Positions 1 to 8,286 of a stretch of DNA of 64,000 nucleotides are shown in pieces. The DNA comes from UBA2093 sp044340485 (GTDB taxonomy: Bacteria > Actinomycetota > Acidimicrobiia > Acidimicrobiales > Ilumatobacteraceae): positions 1-64,000 of the forward strand of contig JBIITN010000009.1 of the NCBI GenBank assembly GCA_044340485.1, read 5' to 3'. The stretch's first letter is position 1. Each line of letters begins with the position of its first letter. Below the pieces are notes generated by a model, which worked only from the letters and a program-made list of their open reading frames with translations, did no database searches and was not told the DNA's origin. A program made the translations under genes and the position numbers.

Positions 1-2
1 CC

Positions 3-677
3 GCTGGAGTTGTTATTGCAGTTGTTGATCCTGGTGTGGGGTCTGAACGCAAAGCAATCGCGGTAGAGGTGGCACAAGGACGCGGCGTCATCATCGGGCC
101 CGACAACGGACTTCTCGCGTCGGCCGTTGCAACTGCGGGTGGACCAGATCGAGTATTTGCATTGTCGAACACCGAATTACACCTCGAGGCGCCAGGCACA
201 ACATTTGCCGGTCGCGATGTATTCGCACCCGTTGCAGCTTTTTTGTGTAACGGCGGATTACTAGAAGAGGTGGGCGAGGAACTTGATCCTGCGTCGATCA
301 TGCCAAGTGTGATTCCACTGCCAACAGACACCATGCACGAAAAATACGGAGCTGGATTGAAGTGTGAAGTGATCTGGATTGATCGATTTGGTAATTGTCA
401 ATTGAATGTGGGCCCCGAAGAGGTTCAACATTTAGGACCAGTGCTACGTCTCATAGTTGGTGACGATGTGCGCAGCGCGTCGGTGGTGTCGCATTACGCA
501 GCGATTACCTCTGGTGCACTTGGAGCAGTCATCGATTCATACGGAATGTTGGCAATCTCTATGGATCAGTCCTCTGCCGCGCAACAACTACGCCTGGGAG
601 TGACCGACGGAGTGGAGATCTACTCAGGCGTTGGTGGTGAGCAGGCATCTACCAATGTTTCGCTACGCGCAAAATGA
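3..677 (+). CDS. SAM hydroxide adenosyltransferase (DUF62 family), 5'-truncated
   Basis: This is the C-terminal 224 codons of a protein whose start lies before the window; the frame is open from base 3. The opening residues VVIAVVDPGVGS and the later GPDNGLL and IDRFGNCQLNV are hallmarks of the DUF62 family, which hydrolyses S-adenosylmethionine to adenosine and methionine and is related to the SAM chlorinase and fluorinase. The N-terminal catalytic residues are outside the window, so the exact activity cannot be checked. The GTG at 36 falls inside the conserved motif and is not a start. The protein should be cytosolic. The gene ends 18 bases before a small membrane ORF on the same strand. 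Confidence 0.85.
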   Translation, partial: AGVVIAVVDPGVGSERKAIAVEVAQGRGVIIGPDNGLLASAVATAGGPDRVFALSNTELHLEAPGTTFAGRDVFAPVAAFLCNGGLLEEVGEELDPASIMPSVIPLPTDTMHEKYGAGLKCEVIWIDRFGNCQLNVGPEEVQHLGPVLRLIVGDDVRSASVVSHYAAITSGALGAVIDSYGMLAISMDQSSAAQQLRLGVTDGVEIYSGVGGEQASTNVSLRAK

Positions 678-695
678 GATGAGTAGAGTAATTAC

Positions 696-779
696 ATGCG
701 GCCCGCAACAACACTGACAATCGCGCTGTTAATCGTTGTGATTTTTGCCGCCGGCCTCATCAGCTTCCTGCAGATGTAG
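696..779 (+). CDS. 27-residue single-pass membrane microprotein (hypothetical)
   Basis: ATG at 696 to TAG at 777-779 encodes 27 residues. A basic N-terminus (MRPATT) leads into one hydrophobic stretch, residues 7-25, long enough to cross the membrane. It lies 18 bases after the DUF62 gene on the same strand, and its last 20 bases overlap the 3' end of the convergent membrane-protein gene. The upstream GAGTAGAG is only a weak ribosome-binding site. I do not recognise a family. The positive-then-hydrophobic composition is unlikely to be random, but 27 codons is short, so this is a moderate call. Confidence 0.45.
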   Translation: MRPATTLTIALLIVVIFAAGLISFLQM

Positions 780-1536
780 ATACAAGCATTTCTCGCACAT
801 GTTGGTGCGTAGATGTTTTTGCAGGACGTGTTGCATTGCTTGCCAGCAAAAATCCAGCAAACAATACGACGACACCGGCTAGCAAAGTCACGGCAAATGA
901 TGTGTCTTTCCCAAGTCGACCAGAAAATGTTCCACTCATCGACAAGATCACAGTTCCGAGTGCAATCAACACATTGCCAAACGCGAGAAGACGTGCTGAT
1001 TGAACATTTCGTGTTGCTGCAGTTGTGACGGCCGGAATTCGACCACGGATCACTCGCCATGCAGACCAAATCGCTCCCGCAAAAATAATGAGTGCCGGTA
1101 GTCCAGATCCAACGGCGGCCAACACTCGCGGCAGTGGCCCGAATAGTTCTTTTGCGGTCGGAAAAACATCGGGGGCAACAGCTTGCGAGAGTGGCGCAAC
1201 CCACACCACGCCAAGTGCAAAGCCACTAAATCCGATCAACCACCGTGTGACGATCGCCCCGACACGTTGTCCAGCAAGCAAGTAGACGGTCCCAAGTCCG
1301 AGCCATGGCACGTTAATAACCGCTCCGAATGCAAAGAATATGCGAAATGAAGGTTCTGACCAGCCACGTGCTTCAGCCCACCACAACGCAACAGACGCGA
1401 TTGCGAACAGCAGCATCGCAATGGTCCATGCCAACTCGTGTGGTCGACGCCGACGTAACCATCTGTCCCATGTACTCAGAGCAAATGCAATTGCAATCAA
1501 GGCCGCGGCACCGGCAAGTGCAGTGTTCAAAGTCAC
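760..1536 (-). CDS. polytopic membrane protein, unknown function
   Basis: A 258-residue protein starting at GTG 1536, with about seven hydrophobic segments (roughly residues 5-22, 36-53, 66-88, 97-118, 143-163, 184-205 and 212-232), short connecting loops and a hydrophilic C-terminal tail. Arg-rich patches after the first segment (WLRRRRPHE) and after the fifth suggest cytoplasmic loops. I see no catalytic or metal-binding motif and do not recognise the family. It is divergently transcribed from rex with 69 bases between them, so the two promoters share that gap. Its 3' end overlaps the convergent 27-residue ORF by 20 bases. Confidence 0.7.
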   Translation of the reverse strand: MTLNTALAGAAALIAIAFALSTWDRWLRRRRPHELAWTIAMLLFAIASVALWWAEARGWSEPSFRIFFAFGAVINVPWLGLGTVYLLAGQRVGAIVTRWLIGFSGFALGVVWVAPLSQAVAPDVFPTAKELFGPLPRVLAAVGSGLPALIIFAGAIWSAWRVIRGRIPAVTTAATRNVQSARLLAFGNVLIALGTVILSMSGTFSGRLGKDTSFAVTLLAGVVVLFAGFLLASNATRPAKTSTHQHVREMLVSTSAGS

Positions 1537-1605
1537 GCCCTTAGGTTACGGCTTATTGCGAATGGGTTTCGTGAAAGTTTGTACTAGCCAATAGGTTGGT
1601 GGTGT

Positions 1606-2286
1606 ATGGCAACCACCCCTCGTCGTCGTATACCGGAAGCAGCTATCGCGCGGCTCCCCGTGTACTTGCGAATTCTTAGCGAACTTGAAGCCGAAGAGGT
1701 CGTACGAATCTCTTCAGATGAACTAGCCGCACTAGCTGGTGTCAATGCAGCCAAAGTTCGAAAGGACTTGTCGTACCTTGGCAGTTTTGGAACTCGCGGT
1801 GTGGGTTACGAAGTGAAGTTCCTCACGCATCAAATTCAGCGTGAGTTGGGATTGAACCAAACATGGAATGTTGTGATTGTTGGTGCCGGCAATCTTGGTC
1901 AAGCACTTGCAAACTATGGCGGCATTATTCAGCGTGGGTTCACCATTGCTGCGGTCATCGACAACGATCAGTCCAAGGTGGGTATCGAAGTTGGCGGCGT
2001 ACGGGTGCGTCACGTAGACGAACTGGCACAGGTGGCTCAGTCAAAGAGCATCAGCATCGGAATCATTGCCACACCCGCCCAACACGCTCAGGCAGCTGCG
2101 GACGTGTTGGTGAAGGCAGGCATTGGCTCAATCCTGAACTTTGCTCCAACGGTCTTGTCCGTACCTGGCACCGTCCATGTCCGCAAGGTGGATATGGCCC
2201 TGGAATTACAGATATTGAGCTACTACGAGCAGTTGCGGCGTGATGAGCGGGGCGAAAGCCCAAGCGAACAGCCCGCAAGCGCCTAG
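1606..2286 (+). CDS. rex: redox-sensing transcriptional repressor Rex
   Basis: This 226-residue protein has the Rex layout: an N-terminal winged-helix DNA-binding domain (about residues 1-80, with the family signature KVRKDLSYLGSFGTRGVGY at 50-68) and a Rossmann domain with the dinucleotide motif GAGNLG at 93-98. Rex proteins sense the NADH/NAD+ ratio and release operators near respiratory genes when NADH is high. The gene heads the haem-synthesis run; hemA follows 22 bases downstream, an arrangement common in actinobacteria. The length is normal. I found no convincing Rex operator upstream of the gene (see rejected items). The nearby cytochrome and nuo operons are obvious candidate targets by inference. 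Confidence 0.95.
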   Translation: MATTPRRRIPEAAIARLPVYLRILSELEAEEVVRISSDELAALAGVNAAKVRKDLSYLGSFGTRGVGYEVKFLTHQIQRELGLNQTWNVVIVGAGNLGQALANYGGIIQRGFTIAAVIDNDQSKVGIEVGGVRVRHVDELAQVAQSKSISIGIIATPAQHAQAAADVLVKAGIGSILNFAPTVLSVPGTVHVRKVDMALELQILSYYEQLRRDERGESPSEQPASA

Positions 2287-2308
2287 GTCGCAATAGGGTA
2301 GAGACCGC

Positions 2309-3568
2309 ATGTCCATCGTCGTCATAGGCATCAATCACCGCACCAGCCCACTGGCACTTCTTGAGAAAGTGGCAGTGGCTGAGCCGATGTTGCCAAAGGC
2401 GCTCCACGGATTATCGGTTCGCGACAACATTCGTGAAGTAGTACTTCTGTCAACGTGTAATCGGACCGAGGTGTATGCAGTTGCCGAGAAGTTTCACGGT
2501 GCATACGGAGACATTCGTGATTTCTTTGCTGAGATAAGTGGTCTCGATCCTGATGATCTGCATCCTCATCTCTACAGCCAGCATGATGACGCTGCCATCA
2601 CTCATTTATTTGATGTCACCGCCGGTCTTGATTCGGCAGTTCTTGGTGAAACCGAAATCCTTGGGCAAGTGCGTGACGCATGGAATGTTGCACTGGCTGA
2701 AGGCGCATCACGTTCGACATTGAACTTATTGTTCCGCCACGCTCTTGAAGCAGGAAAGCGTGCACGTACCGAAACCGGAATCAGTCGTTCCACAGCATCT
2801 GTCTCACATGCTGCAGTAGAGATGGCGACCGAGATTCTTGGAACAGTATCTGGCAAGCGAGTGCTTGTGATTGGTGCCGGTGCAATGGGTGATGGTGTTG
2901 CAACCGCACTATCTCGCGCTGGCGCAACTGATGTCACCGTTGTCAATCGCACACACGACCGCGGCGTGCATCTTGCTGAAAAAGTGGGTGCAAATGTTGC
3001 ACCGTTTGAGCAGTTGTTGCAACAGTTAACACTCAGTGACGTTGTTGTTACCTGTACCGGTTCTGGCGACGTGATCATCACAAAAGATCTCTTGGCTGTT
3101 GCACGCGCATCAGTTTCCAAGCCATTGTTAATTGTTGACATCGCAATGCCACGAGATGTCGCCGCATCAGTTGTGGAACTTGATGGTGTTGTGCTGCGCG
3201 ACATGCAGAACCTCAGCGAATGGGCTGCACGTGGTGCAGAACAGCGCGCGGTCGAAGCGTCTGAAGTGCGACGTATTGTCTCGGAAGAAGTTGAACGTTT
3301 CGTTTTCGATAGTGCCTCGCGTCAGGCGGCACCACTCGTTGCACAACTTCGAGAGAACGTGGAAAGCATTCGTCAGGCAGAGCTTGACCGTTTTGCTCAA
3401 AAGCTTGCTTCACTCACACCAGAGCAACGCGATGTCGTTGAATCTCTTACAAACGGCATTGTCGCCAAGGTCCTTCACACGCCGTCAGTGCACCTAAAGC
3501 AAGCTGCTGGAACTCCACAGGGAGAGCGTTTAGCGGCTGCTGTGCGAGATTTGTTTAATCTGCACTAA
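2309..3568 (+). CDS. hemA: glutamyl-tRNA reductase
   Basis: The first committed enzyme of the C5 haem pathway reduces glutamyl-tRNA(Glu) to glutamate-1-semialdehyde with NADPH. The 419 residues begin with the typical MSIVVIGINHRTSPL and contain STCNRTEVY, whose Cys50 is the expected nucleophile. A GAGAMG nucleotide-binding motif and VVNRT follow in the middle domain, and a helical C-terminal dimerisation domain ends the protein. The length is normal. hemC follows after 9 bases. HemA partners with HemL, which is encoded three genes downstream. Confidence 0.96.
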   Translation: MSIVVIGINHRTSPLALLEKVAVAEPMLPKALHGLSVRDNIREVVLLSTCNRTEVYAVAEKFHGAYGDIRDFFAEISGLDPDDLHPHLYSQHDDAAITHLFDVTAGLDSAVLGETEILGQVRDAWNVALAEGASRSTLNLLFRHALEAGKRARTETGISRSTASVSHAAVEMATEILGTVSGKRVLVIGAGAMGDGVATALSRAGATDVTVVNRTHDRGVHLAEKVGANVAPFEQLLQQLTLSDVVVTCTGSGDVIITKDLLAVARASVSKPLLIVDIAMPRDVAASVVELDGVVLRDMQNLSEWAARGAEQRAVEASEVRRIVSEEVERFVFDSASRQAAPLVAQLRENVESIRQAELDRFAQKLASLTPEQRDVVESLTNGIVAKVLHTPSVHLKQAAGTPQGERLAAAVRDLFNLH

Positions 3569-3577
3569 CCATTTCAT

Positions 3578-4453
3578 ATGCACACCATTCGTATCGCAAC
3601 TCGTTCGAGTGTTCAAGCACGCACACAGGCAGCCGCTGTTGCATCCGCTTTAGAACAGGCACATCCGGGCCTGAGTACTGAATTGATCTTTATCGATACT
3701 GCGGGAGACAAAAACACCGAGACTCCTATACATCTCATGGGTGGACAGGGCGTTTTTGTGAAAGAAGTACAACACGCGGTGCTTGATAATCGCGCAGACG
3801 TCGCTGTGCACTCGGCGAAGGATCTTCCATCTGAACCCGCCGATGGTTTGATGATTGCAGCATTCACGGCACGTCGCACGCCAAACGATGCGCTGGTGGG
3901 ATGCGCGCTTCATCAGATTCCCCATGGTGGAACAGTGGCAACAGGTTCGGTGCGTCGACAAGCGCAGTTACGCACCGTACGACCTGATCTTCAGTTCGTT
4001 GAATTGCGAGGCAACATCCACACACGTTTGTCAAAGGTGCCTGAAAACGGCGCTGTAGTCATGGCAGTTGCGGCGCTTGAAATTGTTGGTCTTACTGACC
4101 GCATTGCGGAAGTTCTTGATCTTGACCTCGCCGTTCCTATGGTCGGTCAAGGCTGTGTTGCAGTCGAAGCACGTCGTAATGACAACAAAATACTGGAGTT
4201 GTTATCAGCTATTGATCATGATGCAACACGACGCGCTGTCGAAACAGAACGCGCATTTTTGCGTGAGCTTGGCGCGGGGTGTTCATTGCCAATCGCGGCG
4301 CATGTTTCAGATGACGGCATGTTCCGAGCTTTTATGGCAGAAGGCGATGCAGTGGTACAAGTGAGTGGATCAATGGAAGACACCACTGAACATAAATTGA
4401 TGGGTGTTGCTGTAGCACGGGAATGTAAACGCCGATTGGAAAATGGACACTGA
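3578..4453 (+). CDS. hemC: hydroxymethylbilane synthase (porphobilinogen deaminase)
   Basis: It polymerises four porphobilinogens into hydroxymethylbilane in the cytosol. The 291-residue protein shows the family landmarks: IRIATRSS near the N-terminus, DVAVHSAKDLP around 72-82, TGSVRRQAQL around 122-131, and LGAGCSLPIAAH, in which Cys235 should carry the dipyrromethane cofactor. The length is slightly short but normal for actinobacteria. Its stop overlaps the hemD start by one base (TGATG), indicating translational coupling. Confidence 0.96.
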   Translation: MHTIRIATRSSVQARTQAAAVASALEQAHPGLSTELIFIDTAGDKNTETPIHLMGGQGVFVKEVQHAVLDNRADVAVHSAKDLPSEPADGLMIAAFTARRTPNDALVGCALHQIPHGGTVATGSVRRQAQLRTVRPDLQFVELRGNIHTRLSKVPENGAVVMAVAALEIVGLTDRIAEVLDLDLAVPMVGQGCVAVEARRNDNKILELLSAIDHDATRRAVETERAFLRELGAGCSLPIAAHVSDDGMFRAFMAEGDAVVQVSGSMEDTTEHKLMGVAVARECKRRLENGH

Positions 4454-5199
4454 TGTCTACATCACGACCAATCTCCGACAAAGTTATTGTTGTAACACGT
4501 GCTGTGACGCAAAACAGTGAGTTAAGCCAAATGTTGAAAGATCGTGGTGCTCAAGTACTTGAAGTGCCACTTATCTCAATTGAAGAGCCAGAGGACGAGG
4601 GACGCGAACGCGACGAGGTGTTACACAATGTCGCCTCATTTACCTGGGTTGTTGTGACGTCACCAAATGGTGCTGATCGTGTTGCATCATTTCTCGATGC
4701 GGCAATTGCTGCGGACAACACGGCACCGATACCACGCTTAGCAGCTGTTGGAGTAGCAACCGAACGTTCACTCGGCAGACCCGCTGATCTCGTTGCTGAA
4801 CCCGCACGTGGTTCCGTGCTCGCAGAAGCCTTTCCCATAGGTAGTGGGTCCGTTCTTATAGTGCAAGGTGATCTCGCATCAGATGACATCACTCATGCAT
4901 TGCGAGCAAAAGGCTGGGACGTCACGCGAGTAGTTGCGTATCGCACAGTTCAGTTACGTCCGACAGACGACATGGCGTCTCGTGCGCTTGCTGCTGATGC
5001 ACTAGTACTTGCATCTGGCAGCGCTGCAACCGCATGGCACGACACGTTTGGTTCTGATGCTCCACCGGTTGTTGTCAGCATCGGACCTTCAACGACGTCA
5101 GTGGCTGAACGTTTAGGCCTGTACGTGAGTGTCACTGCCGATCAGCAGTCGCTTGAGGCACTGGTAGAGGCACTGGAAAGCGCTTTTGATCATCATTGA
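4453..5199 (+). CDS. hemD: uroporphyrinogen-III synthase
   Basis: A 248-residue protein with the loose two-domain signature of uroporphyrinogen-III synthases: an N-terminal VIVVTRA segment, VVVTSPNGADRV around 66-77, and an LVLASGSAATAW block followed by VSIGPSTTSVAERLGL near the C-terminus. It cyclises hydroxymethylbilane with inversion of ring D. The family is poorly conserved, so the call rests partly on position between hemC and hemB. The start overlaps the hemC stop by one base. A 70-base gap separates it from hemB. Confidence 0.92.
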   Translation: MSTSRPISDKVIVVTRAVTQNSELSQMLKDRGAQVLEVPLISIEEPEDEGRERDEVLHNVASFTWVVVTSPNGADRVASFLDAAIAADNTAPIPRLAAVGVATERSLGRPADLVAEPARGSVLAEAFPIGSGSVLIVQGDLASDDITHALRAKGWDVTRVVAYRTVQLRPTDDMASRALAADALVLASGSAATAWHDTFGSDAPPVVVSIGPSTTSVAERLGLYVSVTADQQSLEALVEALESAFDHH

Positions 5200-5269
5200 T
5201 GGGCTTTCGCTCATAGGTGTTACGTATTGCGCTGATTAACCGGTCAGTTCTGCCAATAACATCAGACCG

Positions 5270-6271
5270 ATGTTTCCAGTGTCTCGTCCTCGTCGTTTGC
5301 GTGCAACTCCTGCATTGCGCGATCTTGTCGCCGAGACCACAGTTCACGTCAATGATCTCATTGCGCCGTTGTTTGTCCGTGAAGACATTTCGTCACCACA
5401 GCCCATTGCCTCTCTTCCTGGAGTAGTGCAGCACTCCGTCGATTCTCTGTTGCGCGAAGTTCATGAACTTGCCGAATTGGGAATCAAGGGCGTGATCTTG
5501 TTCGGGGTGCCGGCCAAAAAAGATGACATTGGGTCGGGCGCATTTGACGAATTAGGAATTGTGCAGCAGGCACTTCGTGCCCTACGCAAAGAAGTGGGCG
5601 ACGCCATGGTGTTGACCGCTGACCTGTGCGTCGACGAATACACCACGCATGGACACTGTGGGGTGCTCGATGATCGCGGCAATGTCGACAACGATGAGAC
5701 ACTGGCGGTGTACCAGCGTGCAGCACTTGCTCAAGTACATGCAGGAGCGCACATGGTTGCGCCGAGTGGGATGATGGACGGTCAGGTAGCAGCAATTCGC
5801 ACAGCACTTGATACCGAACGTTTCATCGATGTGCCAATTATGGCGTATTCAGCAAAGTATGCGTCGGCGTTGTATGGACCGTTTCGTGATGCTGTGTCGG
5901 TGGAGATTGCCAACGGTGGTGATCGACGCGGTTATCAGCAAGATGCGCGCAATATTCGTGAATCAATGCGTGAAGTAGCAGAAGACATCGAACAAGGCGC
6001 CGACATTGTCATGGTAAAACCCGCACTTGCATATCTCGACGTTATTCGCGAAGTGAGATCATCATTTGATGTTCCGGTTGCCGCGTATCACGTGAGTGGC
6101 GAATACTCAATGATCAAAGCTGCTGCAGAACGTGGCTGGATCGACCACGATGCGACGGCATTAGAGCATCTCACTTCTATTAAGCGCGCCGGAGCCGACA
6201 TCATCCTCACGTATCTTGCTCGCTGGTTTGCAGAAGCGTCTCGCAATACCTCTGCTCCTCGTCATCAATAG
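5270..6271 (+). CDS. hemB: porphobilinogen synthase (5-aminolevulinate dehydratase)
   Basis: It condenses two 5-aminolevulinates to porphobilinogen. The 333 residues carry both active-site lysines, Lys196 (in YSAKYASALYGPFRD) and the Schiff-base Lys250 (in MVKPALAYLD). The metal loop reads DLCVDEYTTHGHC. Aligned with the three-Cys zinc site of the E. coli enzyme (Cys120, Cys122, Cys130), positions 120 and 130 are Cys but 122 is Asp. It is therefore neither the full zinc-type Cys triad nor the all-Asp magnesium type. The N-terminal MFPVSRPRRLR and overall length are ordinary. Confidence 0.95.
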   Translation: MFPVSRPRRLRATPALRDLVAETTVHVNDLIAPLFVREDISSPQPIASLPGVVQHSVDSLLREVHELAELGIKGVILFGVPAKKDDIGSGAFDELGIVQQALRALRKEVGDAMVLTADLCVDEYTTHGHCGVLDDRGNVDNDETLAVYQRAALAQVHAGAHMVAPSGMMDGQVAAIRTALDTERFIDVPIMAYSAKYASALYGPFRDAVSVEIANGGDRRGYQQDARNIRESMREVAEDIEQGADIVMVKPALAYLDVIREVRSSFDVPVAAYHVSGEYSMIKAAAERGWIDHDATALEHLTSIKRAGADIILTYLARWFAEASRNTSAPRHQ

Positions 6272-6293
6272 GCTCTCCACGTAGTAGGCATCC

Positions 6294-7658
6294 ATGCAGT
6301 CACCATCACCTCTCACCATTCCTTACTGCGACGAGAAGGCGTGTGTCCAAATTGGTTGCACGCCCACCGTGTGTCGTGGGCAAGGCATACCTTCAAACAC
6401 AAAATTATTTGATCGCTCGACGCAGGTGATTCCTGGTGGAGTGAACTCTTCGATTCGTGCGTTTCGCTCTGTCGGTGGAACGCCGTACTTGGTATCTCGT
6501 GCGCAAGGCGCACATGTGTGGGACGTGGAAAATCGTCAACTCATCGACTTGGTGCAAAGTTACGGCGCCATCATCTTGGGGCATGCACATCCCACGGTCA
6601 CTGCTGCTGTATCTGCTGCCGTTGTTGATGGCACTTCGTATGGCGCGCCCACTCCGCGCGAGATGAAACTGGCCGAGGCAATTAGTGAGCGTGTCGCATC
6701 GTGCGAGCAAGTTCGTTTTATGAACAGTGGCACAGAAGCCACGAGTACGGCAGTGCGACTAGCGCGCGGTGCAACTGGCCGCAAACGCATTGTCACGTTC
6801 CACGGCAACTTCCATGGTGCGACCGATGCGCTGCTTGCAGCAGGTGGCAGTGGTATCGCAACTCTTGGTTTACCTGGTACGGCTGGTGTGCCCGATGAAG
6901 CCGTGGCAAACACCTGGGTGATGCCCTACAACGTTGTTCCTACTCTCGACAGTGATGTTGCTGCAGTGATCGTTGAACCAGTCGGCGCAAACATGGGAGT
7001 GGTGTCGCCAACAACAGGATTCTTAGAAGGTCTACGAAAAGAATGTGATCGCGTGGGTGCGCTTCTCATCTTTGATGAAGTGATTACTGGTTTCCGACTA
7101 GGCCTTGGTGGTGCGCAGGCGAAGTACGATGTGAAACCTGACCTCTCCTGTTTCGGAAAAGTAATTGGCGGCGGTTTACCTATTGGTGCTGTCGGCGGTC
7201 GTCGAGATGTGATGGAACATCTCACACCTTTAGGAACTGTGTTTCATGCCGGGACACTCGCTGGCAATCCACTTGCTACCGCGGCTGGTCTCGCAGCGCT
7301 ATCAGAATTAAATGACGATGTGTATATGGAATTGTCTGCTCGCGCGCGTCGGGTAGCGGCGGTGTTGCGCGATGCGTGTGTCAACAACAACATCCCTGCG
7401 CATTTTCCTGTAGTCGGTACTTTGATCGGCATGCATTTTGGTACTGCATTAAACGGTCGCACTCCGCAAAACTTTGAAGAAGCAAAAACCACCGATGAAG
7501 CTTTGTACGCACGCGTGTTTCATGCATTGTTGTCAAATGGAATTGCGCTTCCACCTGGGGCATACGAAGCATTGTTTGTTGGTATGGCACACACAGACGA
7601 CGTCATCGAACGCATCGGAGACATCGCTAACTCGGCATTGGCAGGTGTCAACGCGTGA
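6294..7658 (+). CDS. hemL: glutamate-1-semialdehyde 2,1-aminomutase
   Basis: A PLP enzyme that converts glutamate-1-semialdehyde to 5-aminolevulinate, the product HemB uses. The class III aminotransferase core is complete: QVIPGGVNSSIRAF, NSGTEATSTAVRLARG, FDEVITGFRLGLGG, and Lys289 in CFGKVIGGGLPIG as the PLP Schiff base. Counted from ATG 6294 the protein is 454 residues, about 20-25 longer than usual. The extra N-terminus contains four cysteines in 16 residues. An alternative GTG start at 6369 would give a standard-length enzyme; neither start has a strong ribosome-binding site. It ends in a 4-base GTGA overlap with the next gene. Confidence 0.94.
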   Translation: MQSPSPLTIPYCDEKACVQIGCTPTVCRGQGIPSNTKLFDRSTQVIPGGVNSSIRAFRSVGGTPYLVSRAQGAHVWDVENRQLIDLVQSYGAIILGHAHPTVTAAVSAAVVDGTSYGAPTPREMKLAEAISERVASCEQVRFMNSGTEATSTAVRLARGATGRKRIVTFHGNFHGATDALLAAGGSGIATLGLPGTAGVPDEAVANTWVMPYNVVPTLDSDVAAVIVEPVGANMGVVSPTTGFLEGLRKECDRVGALLIFDEVITGFRLGLGGAQAKYDVKPDLSCFGKVIGGGLPIGAVGGRRDVMEHLTPLGTVFHAGTLAGNPLATAAGLAALSELNDDVYMELSARARRVAAVLRDACVNNNIPAHFPVVGTLIGMHFGTALNGRTPQNFEEAKTTDEALYARVFHALLSNGIALPPGAYEALFVGMAHTDDVIERIGDIANSALAGVNA

Positions 7659-8260
7659 CACGGCGAGTAGTGGCGATTGTCGTTATCTTGTCCGTTGCGG
7701 CACTTACCGTTATCGGTCTATACATCTCCACGTCTCCATCTGGGTCAAAAGATGTTGTTGCTCAGCGGCGCATCAATTTGTTTGCAATTGTTGAATTGTT
7801 CGCAACTGATCTCGGTTGGGAAATACAATCTGGGAAAACAACAGCAGCTATGCGACTTACCCTCGATGATGGTCGCACACTCACCGTTCCTGAAGGAACG
7901 CTGGTTGACAACGGAACATTGATGCCGTTTTGTACGGACTATGTCACGCCAAACGCATGCGTGTTAGTTGCGGACATGTTGGGTCAATCAGTGGTGTGGT
8001 TTACCTTGGTGCCAGCAGATACTGGAGATGGCGACACGATTTTGACAATGCCAGGTCTTGTTGACATACAAGAAAACGGTGACGAAGGAGTGCTGCGTAA
8101 CGGTTGGGTCATTCGTTTGGCGACACCTGTTGTGCGCGAATGCTCGACCTTGGCAACAACGTCACTTCGCGATTTCATTAATCGTTTTCCTGACAGTGCA
8201 AGTGATAGTTACGTCAATCTCTTAACAGATGAGATCGACAAAGTTCAATGTCGCAGTTGA
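7655..8260 (+). CDS. N-terminally anchored extracytoplasmic protein, unknown function
   Basis: A 201-residue protein starting at GTG 7655, overlapping the hemL stop by 4 bases and so probably translated with it. A basic start (MTRR) and a hydrophobic segment at about residues 4-25 form a signal anchor or uncleaved signal peptide; I see no lipobox Cys. The rest is hydrophilic and predicted outside the membrane, with four scattered cysteines (near 93, 102, 153 and 199). I do not recognise a domain. Position at the end of the haem operon suggests a role linked to haem or cytochromes, but that is only context. It converges on the oxidoreductase gene with 26 bases between. Confidence 0.7.
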   Translation: MTRRVVAIVVILSVAALTVIGLYISTSPSGSKDVVAQRRINLFAIVELFATDLGWEIQSGKTTAAMRLTLDDGRTLTVPEGTLVDNGTLMPFCTDYVTPNACVLVADMLGQSVVWFTLVPADTGDGDTILTMPGLVDIQENGDEGVLRNGWVIRLATPVVRECSTLATTSLRDFINRFPDSASDSYVNLLTDEIDKVQCRS

Positions 8261-8286
8261 GCGCACTTTCTCACTGTTTAAAGAGA

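Noticed and set aside
1556..1574. Possible Rex operator (TTGCGAA ... TTCGTGA) upstream of rex
   Set aside because: Only five of seven positions are symmetric, and the spacing and half-sites do not match the TGTGAAC-N3-TTCACA type consensus.
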